Of a DNA stretch of 64,000 bases, positions 55,030 through 64,000 are shown piece after piece. Origin of the DNA: Musicola paradisiaca NCPPB 2511 (GTDB taxonomy: Bacteria > Pseudomonadota > Gammaproteobacteria > Enterobacterales > Enterobacteriaceae); contig NZ_CM001857.1 of the NCBI RefSeq assembly GCF_000400505.1, positions 2,975,844 through 3,039,843 of the forward strand. The letters are read 5' to 3'. The first letter of the stretch is position 1. Every line of letters begins with the position of its first letter. The position numbers were made by a program, and so were the translations under genes. Below the pieces are notes generated by a model. That model ran no database searches, had not been told where the DNA came from, and was given only the letters and a program-made list of their open reading frames with translations.

Positions 55030-55486
55030 AGACAATGAATATGCAACATAAGAGAACGTCATTATCACAAAAACCCGGGGGACTATATTAGCGGAAAAGG
55101 TATCGTCATCGACATCGCTGAACCTCCCCTTATTCAATATACGTGTTAGTTACACACACCATTCCATAACGAATTATATCGCGGGCATCCCCACAGTGGT
55201 TGGCTGAATATAACAGCGAAGCGCCACTCTATGCTTCAGGAAGGCACCACAGCAAAAACATGAAAGGGTGATCGGGTTATCGGGTATAAAGCCACAGGGA
55301 TAAAACTATTACAGCGATGATGCAAACTACCTATTCATACCCAATGTGCCTTGATAAGACAGAACGGATATTCAATCGCCCTGATCCACAGCAACTGAAT
55401 GTGGACAAATACATGCGGTTAATACCATAGCCCCCACTCATCCGCATGCAGATACGATTATTGGCAGAAAGCATGCATCACGCATT

Positions 55487-55688
55487 TATACCCTAAATAA
55501 TTCGAACCTCAGGGGAACAGCAAGTAAGGGAATCCTGATGGGCTGACTACAGTCAGTGATTCGGGTGAGCGACAAATCTGTCGGGAACAGCTCTACACGT
55601 GGCGTATTACGGTCTCAAAGAAACGAGCCCCAGGGATGGACAGAGGAATAAAGCCAACGCACCAGCAACTTGACGCATAACAAGTATA
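55487..55688 (+). repeat. Dispersed enterobacterial repeat, copy 2 (202 bp)
   Basis: Begins TATACCCTAAATAATTCGAA, has GTCAGTGATTCGGGTGAGCG in the middle and ends AAGCCAACGCACCAGCAACT then a TGAC...AAGTATA terminus. The ends and core match copies 1 and 3; the centre has extra sequence. Confidence 0.7.
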
Positions 55689-55830
55689 TCCCCACAAGAC
55701 TGTTCAAGCGCCGGAGTCACTCGATGGAATAGCGCGTGAAGAGAATGCAACAGAGAAGAATAGAGAGTGCTTTAATTGCCCACCGTCTATTGTGGGGAGA
55801 GAGCCATCCTGAATCTTTCTATTTTCAGGA

Positions 55831-55875
55831 GATGAATACCGTTGGTGTCTTGCTCCAACGGTATTCATCATTTTT
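55831..55875 (+). terminator. Very strong terminator hairpin, plus-strand T-run
   Basis: A 15-bp perfect stem (GATGAATACCGTTGG and its complement at 55855-55869) with a nine-base loop, followed on the plus strand by ATTTTTATT. It lies just after the convergent hns-like gene. The better T-run is on the strand without a recognised gene. Confidence 0.88.
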
Positions 55876-55876
55876 A

Positions 55877-56275
55877 TTAAATCAAAAAATCATCCAGGAT
55901 CTTACCGTTATCAAGCGCTTCTTTGATTGCTTTAGGAGTACGGCCCTGTCCTGTCCATGACTGTTCGATGCCATTTTCATCAGTGTATTTATATTTAGCC
56001 GGACGAGGAGTACGTTTGGGTTTTGCCGAAGCGGCTTTTACACCCTCCAGCAATTCAGCCGGGTCAATACCATCTTCAAGCAATTGAGCACGAATAGCTT
56101 CAAGTTTGGCCTGACGTTCTGCGTGGTGTTTCTGAGAGCTGGCTTCTTCTTCACGACGTTCTTCAACAATAGTGGTCAGTTTTTCCAGCATCTCCTCAAG
56201 AGTTTCCAGGTCGATTTCACGAGCCTGAGCGCGCAGTGTACGAATGTTATTTAATATTTTAAGAGCATCGGTCAT
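55877..56275 (-). CDS. H-NS/StpA-family nucleoid protein
   Basis: A 132-residue H-NS-type protein. The N-terminal half is a coiled-coil oligomerisation region (about 5-60, rich in Glu/Arg/Leu), followed by a basic linker ([12 protein letters not shown]) and the DNA-binding domain with the AT-hook-like core [16 protein letters not shown] near residues 105-120. It would silence AT-rich DNA. The organism should have its usual hns elsewhere; this one lies on accessory DNA after argW, among repeats and AT-rich spacers, so it may be an island-borne paralogue that controls local genes. Confidence 0.92.
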   Translation of the reverse strand: MTDALKILNNIRTLRAQAREIDLETLEEMLEKLTTIVEERREEEASSQKHHAERQAKLEAIRAQLLEDGIDPAELLEGVKAASAKPKRTPRPAKYKYTDENGIEQSWTGQGRTPKAIKEALDNGKILDDFLI

Positions 56276-56757
56276 TGTTAGTCATCCTGATGGTTGGAAT
56301 TACTGCCAGCATACACAAATAACGGCAACAATACGAGATATTGCACATGGGCATGCACAATTTTTATAAAATAAAAATCGTTTTTTCAATACGGCAGTCG
56401 TAACTTAAAAAAGACTAACACGCGCGTTGGTGCTTTTTACTTTAAATTTATTTCCGTCTTAACTATTTCTTATCTTTGTTAATCGACTATTACATAGAAT
56501 AAAAAGTAACGATAAAAATAAAAACAAGTTATCGTCGTCAGTTTCCTGCTGATTGAGGTAAGACAGCACAATGGTTTTATCCAATTATCGACGATGAAAA
56601 TGAATACAAAACTACAACGACCAACGTGACGAACCCGCAGGCAACACACACAACGGGCATATTAAGTATGCTGAAAGAGTTCATAAGCCTGGTTTAACGA
56701 AACGGCTCCCCCCGCCCCCATGCGATTTACAGCCACTCGTCACCACCGCATTCTTCA

Positions 56758-56953
56758 ATATCCCCGCCATACGTCAAATTGCAGGTGCGTTGGCGGCCTT
56801 CACTCACCCCGGCTACTGACCTGAATACGCTTCTGAGGATGAAATGAGAGATACCCTGCCTCTCACCGGAGGCCAGCCGTAGCGGGTTAAATTCGTTCCC
56901 AATGAATTTGTCACTCGGTTGCCGTCTTCCTGAAACTCGAATTATTTAGGGTA
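56758..56953 (-). repeat. Dispersed enterobacterial repeat, copy 3 (196 bp, inverted)
   Basis: Opposite orientation to copies 1 and 2: starts ATATCCCCGCCATACGTCAA, has TTGCAGGTGCGTTGGCGG, and ends CCTGAAACTCGAATTATTTA followed by GGG. That end is the exact reverse complement of the copy 2 start over 15 bases (CCCTAAATAATTCGA). Confidence 0.7.
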
Positions 56954-57091
56954 GAGATAGACTCACTATTTCCGCCCGAATATATACGTCCCGATGACCA
57001 TTGCGTCGCGCCTTTCCAACAAACGACTCAGCGCCACATCCCACTCCTGACAACGCCAGACAGTTCTCCCTCGCCCAGAAAAAATGCCTTT

Positions 57092-57110
57092 ATTAATGGA
57101 TGTCATTAAT
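57092..57110. promoter_or_regulatory. Candidate operator of the TetR-family gene
   Basis: A perfect inverted repeat ATTAATG-N5-CATTAAT lies 45 bases upstream of the regulator start, beside a possible -10 (TATAGAC). This is the usual place for a TetR autorepression site; binding is inferred. Confidence 0.5.
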
Positions 57111-57154
57111 TATAGACTAATCACTCCATAATCATAAATACCGACGAGCCATGT

Positions 57155-57784
57155 ATGAAAAAGAGCGTAGGGAGACCCAGGGAGTTTGACCCGCAGGATT
57201 TTCTGGATACCGCGCTGAGCTGTTTCTGGCGCAACGGCTACCAGGCCACATCGCTTTCCGATCTGATGCGGGCCTCAGGGCTCGCCAGCGCCAGCATTTA
57301 CCAACTGTATCCAGATAAACACGCCATTTTTCTGGCCGCACTCCGACAATACATGGACACCGGCCTGGCTCGCCTCAGCCAACGGGCGGCAGACATGCCA
57401 CCGGATGACGCCTTGCGCAAAACGCTCGATTTCTTCGCCCGGGTTTCCGCCGGGCCAGACGGTGAAAAAGGCTGTTTCTCCATCGCCGCCGCCAATGAAA
57501 TGTTGCCGGGCGACGAAGAGGTCAGAAATCAGATTGAGTACATGTTTAACGGGATCATCGTTCGGCTTACCCATATTCTGCGCCAGGGGCAGCAAACGGG
57601 CGTGTTTCGTACCGATTATGAGCCCGAAGTCATGGCGGAAAGCATTTTCATGATGCTGGAAGGCATGCGGGTTTACGGCAAAATTCAGCCAGATATCGCC
57701 ACGCTCAGAAAAGCCAATGATTTTATCCTGCACTCGGTGATCGCGACGGCGGATGAACGCCACCACAGCCAGGGCCGGAGGTAA
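57155..57784 (+). CDS. TetR/AcrR-family transcriptional regulator
   Basis: A 209-residue repressor-type protein. The N-terminal helix-turn-helix (about 8-55) includes GRPREFDPQDFLDTALSCFW and the recognition part LMRASGLASASIYQLYPDK. The C-terminal ligand domain is helical with GCFSIAAANEML. Ligand and targets unknown. The stop is two bases before the next small gene, so they are likely co-transcribed. A palindromic operator candidate lies upstream. Confidence 0.9.
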   Translation: MKKSVGRPREFDPQDFLDTALSCFWRNGYQATSLSDLMRASGLASASIYQLYPDKHAIFLAALRQYMDTGLARLSQRAADMPPDDALRKTLDFFARVSAGPDGEKGCFSIAAANEMLPGDEEVRNQIEYMFNGIIVRLTHILRQGQQTGVFRTDYEPEVMAESIFMMLEGMRVYGKIQPDIATLRKANDFILHSVIATADERHHSQGRR

Positions 57785-57786
57785 CG

Positions 57787-57969
57787 ATGTTTACACCGGG
57801 AATGATCGTCCGCCGCCGCAAACGGCGCCGAACCATGGTGGTCATTAACGTGGAAGGAGAAGCCATCACCTGCGGCTGGATCGCACACGGGCGTTTCTAC
57901 AAGCGAAGATTCTCGGCCGATACGCTGGAGGTGCGATCATCCTACAGCGAACTCTGGCCGCTGATGTAA
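57787..57969 (+). CDS. Small basic protein, possibly DUF2158/YodC-like
   Basis: A 60-residue open frame that follows the TetR gene by two bases with GGAGGTAACG as ribosome site. The pattern FxPGMxV...MVV...GEAITCGWI...FSADTLE resembles the DUF2158 (YodC) fold, except that a run of Arg/Lys replaces the usual SGGP. Function unknown. The spacing and ribosome site make it a likely real gene. Confidence 0.6.
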   Translation: MFTPGMIVRRRKRRRTMVVINVEGEAITCGWIAHGRFYKRRFSADTLEVRSSYSELWPLM

Positions 57970-58048
57970 TCGCTGCCGGGGCGCAGCGCCTCCCACCGGG
58001 CATAGCGGAAGAGCGTCGACCTGATTTGAGCAGGGTGCCGAGCTGGTC

Positions 58049-58075
58049 TAAAGTTTGAGAGGACGAAACCGATAC
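58049..58075 (+). promoter_or_regulatory. Sigma-28 (FliA) flagellar promoter for the yjfB-like gene
   Basis: TAAAGTTT at 58049-58056, an 11-base spacer, then ACCGATAC at 58068-58075, matching TAAAGTTT-N11-GCCGATAA at 14 of 16 positions. It lies about 140 bases upstream of the yjfB-like start, facing it. Confidence 0.75.
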
Positions 58076-58218
58076 CGAACCATGCCGACAGTCATTTCTT
58101 GTCGACATAATACAGACGGCGTTCCGCACCACACCGCAGGAGCCGTCTGGTATCGACGGAGCGGAAAACACCCCTCTCCTCGTCGATATAACCCTGGCAA
58201 AGACATAGGATGGCCAAG

Positions 58219-58407
58219 ATGGATGTTTCACAACTTGAATCACTTTCCTCCAGCCTGAATAGTATGCAGCTCAGCAGCCAGGTCGGTACGGCTGTACTGA
58301 AAAAAGCCTTGGATACTCAAGAAGCTACAGCATCCAGTCTGATTCAGTCCATACCGCAGCTACCGGCCAATCCGGCCATAGGGCGCAACGTCAATACCAC
58401 TGCGTAA
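58219..58407 (+). CDS. YjfB-family putative motility protein
   Basis: A 62-residue protein of the YjfB motility family: MDVSQLESLSSSLNSMQLSS, then QVGTAVLKKALDTQEATAS and PANPAIGRNVNTTA at the end. The family occurs in flagellar regulons and its role is unclear. The ATG at 58219 begins MDVS as in relatives and has AGGA eight bases upstream; an in-frame ATG at 58210 is possible. A sigma-28 promoter precedes and a strong terminator follows, so it is a one-gene flagellar transcript. Confidence 0.82.
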   Translation: MDVSQLESLSSSLNSMQLSSQVGTAVLKKALDTQEATASSLIQSIPQLPANPAIGRNVNTTA

Positions 58408-58434
58408 TTTCTTGCTTAACGCCGTTCCCACCAG

Positions 58435-58475
58435 CAGATAGCCGCTGCGCCTGTAGCGGCTATCTGTTTTTTCTT
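58435..58475 (+). terminator. Strong terminator after the yjfB-like gene
   Basis: A 12-bp perfect stem (CAGATAGCCGCT / AGCGGCTATCTG) with an eight-base loop, followed by TTTTTTCTT. It insulates the anf operon from upstream transcription. Confidence 0.93.
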
Positions 58476-58541
58476 ATCCCATGCCGCATTCCCCGCTTCT
58501 GCGGGAACCACTCACGAATCGGTCGGTTTCCGCACCCGCAC

Positions 58542-58563
58542 AAACGTGAAGCACTTCACGTTT
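58542..58563. promoter_or_regulatory. 22-bp perfect inverted repeat upstream of anfH
   Basis: AAACGTGAAG-CA-CTTCACGTTT, about 190 bases upstream of the sigma-54 promoter. It has the size and position of an activator or repressor site. Its owner is unknown; no T-run follows, so it is unlikely to be a terminator. Confidence 0.5.
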
Positions 58564-58594
58564 TTGACCCTCAGGAACGCTTTAAAACCAAAAA

Positions 58595-58608
58595 GTTCCG
58601 CAATGAAC
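58595..58608. promoter_or_regulatory. Candidate enhancer (UAS) for an AnfA/NifA-type activator
   Basis: GTTC-N6-GAAC inverted repeat about 143 bases before the -24 element, with a further GGAAC at 58574-58578 that pairs with GTTCC at 58595-58599. The spacing suits a sigma-54 activator. It resembles, but is not identical to, the GTAC-N6-GTAC motif I recall for AnfA. No NifA TGT-N10-ACA site was found. Confidence 0.4.
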
Positions 58609-58749
58609 ACCTGGCGCGCCCCGCCGACCGGGCAATGTCGCATTCGCCGCCGTCATTCCTGAACAGCGGCAAAAATAACCTGATAAAATTCAACCGATAA
58701 TAGACTCACATCCTATGATTTAATTATGGCAGCGATTAAAAAAATATAA

Positions 58750-59661
<912 letters not shown>

Positions 59662-59729
59662 TCACCACGCCGAAACTCTCGACGCTGTTTTATTTTCCAT
59701 TATCAATATGCCCCTTAATGGGAGGATAA

Positions 59730-61675
<1,946 letters not shown>

Positions 61676-61688
61676 CAGGAGGCCAGCC

Positions 61689-63077
61689 ATGTCTTGTGAA
61701 CTGAAAGCGAAAGACCGTACCGGGGTGATCAACCCCATTTTCACCTGCCAGCCCGCCGGCGCTCAATACGTCAGCATCGGCATCAAGGACTGCATCGGCA
61801 TCGTCCACGGCGGCCAGGGCTGCGTCATGTTTGTCCGCCTGCTGATCTCCCAGCACCTGAAAGAGAGCTTCGAAATCGCCTCGTCCTCGGTGCATGAAGA
61901 CGGCGCGGTGTTCGGCGCGCTCGACCGCGTGGAACAAGCGGTGGACGTGCTGCTGATGCGCTATCCCCACGTCAAGGTGATCCCCATCATCACCACCTGC
62001 TCGACCGAGGTCATCGGCGACGACGTCGACGGCGTGGTCAGAAAACTCAACGACGGCCTGCTGAAGCAAAAGTACGCCGGGCGCGAGGTGCACCTGATTC
62101 CGGTGCACACGCCCAGCTTCGTCGGCAGCATGATCAGCGGCTACGACGTGACGGTGCGCGACATCGTGAAATACTTCGCCCGCCAGAGCGCGCCCAACGG
62201 CAAACTCAACCTGATCACCGGCTGGGTCAACCCCGGCGACGTCACGGCGCTGAAGCACTTGCTGGCGGAAATGCAGATCGATGCCACCGTGCTGTTTGAA
62301 ATCGAGGATTTCGACTCGCCGTTGATGCCATCCGGCAACACCGTCTCCCACGGCAACACCACCATCGACGATCTGACCGGCACCGCCAACGCCATGGCGA
62401 CGCTGGCCCTGAACCGCTATGAAGGCGGCAAAGCCGCGCGCTATCTGGAGGAAACCTTTCAGATCCCGACCCTTATCGGCCCGACGCCTATCGGCATCCG
62501 CAATACCGATACGCTGTTGCAGAATCTGAAAACGCTGACCGGCAAACCGATCCCGCCGTCGCTGGTGCGCGAACGCGGCATCGCCATCGACGCGCTGACC
62601 GATCTGGTGCACATGTTTTTGGCCGACAAGAAAGTCGCCCTCTACGGCAATCCGGATCTGGTGATCGGGCTGGCGGAATTCTGCCTCGACCTGGAGATGA
62701 AGCCGGTTCTGCTGCTGCTGGGCGACGACAATGCCAGCTACGGCAACGACCCGCGCATCCAGGCGTTGCAGCAACAGGTGGAGTACAGCATGGAGATCGT
62801 CACCAACGCCGATCTGTGGGAACTGGAAAAACGCATCACCCAGGACAATCTCGAACTGGATTTGATTCTGGGGCACTCCAAAGGGCGCTTTACCGCCATC
62901 GATAACCAGATCCCGATGGTGCGGGTCGGCTTTCCCACTTACGACCGCGCCGGGCACTACCGTCATCCGGTGGTGGGCTATGCCGGCGCCATCTGGCTGG
63001 CAGAGCAGATGGCCAACGCGCTGTTCACCGATATGGAGTACAAGAAAAACAAGGAGTGGATCCTCAACGTGTGGTAA
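61689..63077 (+). CDS. anfK: Fe-only nitrogenase beta subunit AnfK
   Basis: Beta subunit that shares the P-cluster with AnfD. It has 462 residues. The ligands are Cys20 (PIFTCQPAGAQY), Cys45 (HGGQGCVMF) and Cys104 (ITTCSTEVIGDDVDG). The short N-terminus, without the NifK extension, is normal for AnfK and VnfK. A CAGGAGG site precedes the ATG. The intergenic space after the stop (87 bases) has a hairpin-prone GCCGGGGTACGCCCCGGTGC near 63124. Confidence 0.96.
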   Translation: MSCELKAKDRTGVINPIFTCQPAGAQYVSIGIKDCIGIVHGGQGCVMFVRLLISQHLKESFEIASSSVHEDGAVFGALDRVEQAVDVLLMRYPHVKVIPIITTCSTEVIGDDVDGVVRKLNDGLLKQKYAGREVHLIPVHTPSFVGSMISGYDVTVRDIVKYFARQSAPNGKLNLITGWVNPGDVTALKHLLAEMQIDATVLFEIEDFDSPLMPSGNTVSHGNTTIDDLTGTANAMATLALNRYEGGKAARYLEETFQIPTLIGPTPIGIRNTDTLLQNLKTLTGKPIPPSLVRERGIAIDALTDLVHMFLADKKVALYGNPDLVIGLAEFCLDLEMKPVLLLLGDDNASYGNDPRIQALQQQVEYSMEIVTNADLWELEKRITQDNLELDLILGHSKGRFTAIDNQIPMVRVGFPTYDRAGHYRHPVVGYAGAIWLAEQMANALFTDMEYKKNKEWILNVW

Positions 63078-63164
63078 GCGCGGCCGAGCGCCTCTTCCCC
63101 CATATCCGAGCCCATTATCCTGTGCCGGGGTACGCCCCGGTGCTTTATCCTGCGGGGTCACACC

Positions 63165-63584
63165 ATGTCTACACTCTTGTTTGAAACCGACGAACAGCGC
63201 TTCGCCCGCTGCCGTCAGCACGCCAGGGGCTATCACCGCCGGGCGCAACTGCTGGCCGGCCAGTCGCAGTCCGTCAGCCTGATTTTTAACGTCGCCGCCA
63301 TCGCCGTCGAATGCTATCTGATAGCCCTGTGCGCCTTACACGGCGTCATGCCGCTCAACCACAACTACCGTAACCTGCTGGCCAGCGCCATGGAAAAAAC
63401 CCGTATCGACAACGCATTGCAGCAATCCATCCTGTCGCTGGACGCCATCTTCGGCATCTGCGCCGTGGACGACTACCACCACGGTACGCCGGGCAGCGCC
63501 GATAAAGCGCGCATTCTGGCGATCTGCGACGACCTTGACGCGCTGATTGAACGCGACATCCAGCATCGGGAGACGCCGTCATGA
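63165..63584 (+). CDS. Unknown helical protein downstream of anfK, possibly HEPN-like
   Basis: A 139-residue protein that I cannot assign to a known nif/anf family. It looks all-helical, with LIFNVAAIAVECYLIALCAL near 42-61 and MPLNHNYRNLLASAM following, a pattern reminiscent of HEPN domains, and a YHHGTPGSADKA segment near 105. It lacks a signal peptide and Cys clusters. It does not look like AnfO. It overlaps the next gene by four bases (ATGA), and lies 87 bases after anfK in the same direction, so it is likely part of the anf transcript. An accessory role for the Fe-only enzyme is inferred from position only. Confidence 0.75.
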   Translation: MSTLLFETDEQRFARCRQHARGYHRRAQLLAGQSQSVSLIFNVAAIAVECYLIALCALHGVMPLNHNYRNLLASAMEKTRIDNALQQSILSLDAIFGICAVDDYHHGTPGSADKARILAICDDLDALIERDIQHRETPS

Positions 63585-64000
63585 CGCCCCCCATCGACGC
63601 ATTTACCGCCGGCCATCCGCACGGCGAGATGCGGCGCGACGAACGTGAAATCACCGATCACGCCGCAATCGCGGCGATCCTGGCGCAAGGCCGGGTGATG
63701 CACATCGCGCTGGCGGACGACAACACCCCGTTTCTGGTGCCGGTGTTCTACGTCTGGGACGGCCGCGCGCTCTATTTCCATTCGGCACGCAGCGGCAGCA
63801 AGATCGCCATCATGCGGAAAAACAGCCGTATCTGTTTCTCCGTTTCGCTGGATCACGGCGTGATTGAAGACGAACTGGCCTGCAACTTTGAAGCGCGGCA
63901 TCGCACGGTGATCGGCCTGGGCAACGCCCATTTTATTGAAGACGACGCGGAAAAAATCGCCGTCCTCAATCGACTGGTGGCGAATTTCAGCGACAAAACC
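63581..64000 (+). CDS. Pyridoxamine-phosphate-oxidase-like split-barrel protein (3' end beyond window), possible Anf3
   Basis: 140 residues are visible before the window edge. After a short N-terminal tail with MRRDEREITDHAAIAAILAQ the sequence follows the flavin-binding split-barrel pattern: GRVMHIALADDNTPFLVPVF, ALYFHSARSGSKIAIMRKN and RICFSVSLD, then RTVIGLGNAHFIED. This fold is shared by FMN enzymes and HugZ-like haem proteins. In Azotobacter and Rhodobacter the flavocytochrome Anf3 is linked to the Fe-only nitrogenase and proposed to remove oxygen; this gene could be its counterpart by fold and place. The start overlaps the preceding stop as ATGA. Confidence 0.8.
   Translation, partial: MTPPIDAFTAGHPHGEMRRDEREITDHAAIAAILAQGRVMHIALADDNTPFLVPVFYVWDGRALYFHSARSGSKIAIMRKNSRICFSVSLDHGVIEDELACNFEARHRTVIGLGNAHFIEDDAEKIAVLNRLVANFSDKT

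Larger units (their letters stand above)
56276..57154. other. About 880-base AT-rich region without a gene, hns-like to tetR
   Basis: Contains the hns-like promoter region (56280-56560 is very AT-rich), repeat copy 3 (56758-56953) and the likely TetR operator at 57092-57110. No coding sequence is supported. Confidence 0.55.

Noticed and set aside
54712..55137. Two minus-strand open frames of about 70 codons beyond yjhX
   Set aside because: One ends in and the other spans repeat copy 1; neither has a family or start signal.

Overview
The window comes from a plant-associated enterobacterium of the Dickeya/Musicola group (Pectobacteriaceae). From 3 to about 53,000 the gene order follows the Escherichia coli yfbS-ackA-pta-yfc-his-purF-accD-fabB-aroC-fadIJ-fadL-mlaA segment almost gene for gene, and the proteins are clearly gammaproteobacterial. 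The genus is inferred from this backbone plus dispersed repeats and a complete iron-only nitrogenase operon. As far as I recall, anf genes in this family are known mainly from Musicola (formerly Dickeya) paradisiaca. No 16S or marker-gene comparison was possible here.

Layout. 3-3698: yfbS, yfbT, yfbU, yfbV. 4103-7521: acetate overflow genes ackA-pta. 7589-10860: yfcD, yfcE, yfcG, yfcH; the yfcC and folX genes of E. coli are absent. 10944-13979: one histidine ABC transporter (hisJQMP) with a single binding protein. 14343-17104: cvpA-purF-ubiX behind a PurR box. 17422-24541: dedD, folC, accD, dedA, truA, usg, pdxB. 24671-29855: a complete tricarboxylate uptake module (tctDE two-component system divergent from tctCBA) inserted between pdxB and flk. 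30039-34785: flk, fabB, mnmC. 35485-37553: a chemoreceptor and a small unknown gene. 37615-43526: yfcL, epmC, yfcA, mepA, aroC, prmB, smrB, sixA. 44419-53004: anaerobic beta-oxidation genes fadIJ, then yfcZ, fadL, mqo, mlaA.

The tRNA-Arg(CCU) gene argW at 53339-53413, a common integration target, marks the change to accessory DNA. Beyond it lie a yjhX-yjhP pair without the yjhQ antitoxin, an extra H-NS-like gene among three degenerate copies of a dispersed repeat, a TetR regulator with a small partner, a yjfB-type motility gene behind a sigma-28 promoter, and a sigma-54-driven anfHDGK operon. The operon is followed by an unknown helical protein and a split-barrel flavin/haem-type protein cut by the window edge. 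No integrase, transposase or CRISPR array is visible.

Eight backbone genes (dedD, accD, pdxB, tctA, flk, mnmC, yfcA, mqo) are each broken by what looks like one single-base indel, five or six of them in short A, C or G runs. accD is essential, so most of these are probably sequence errors rather than decay. They are listed as single loci typed 'pseudogene' only because the frame as written is broken.
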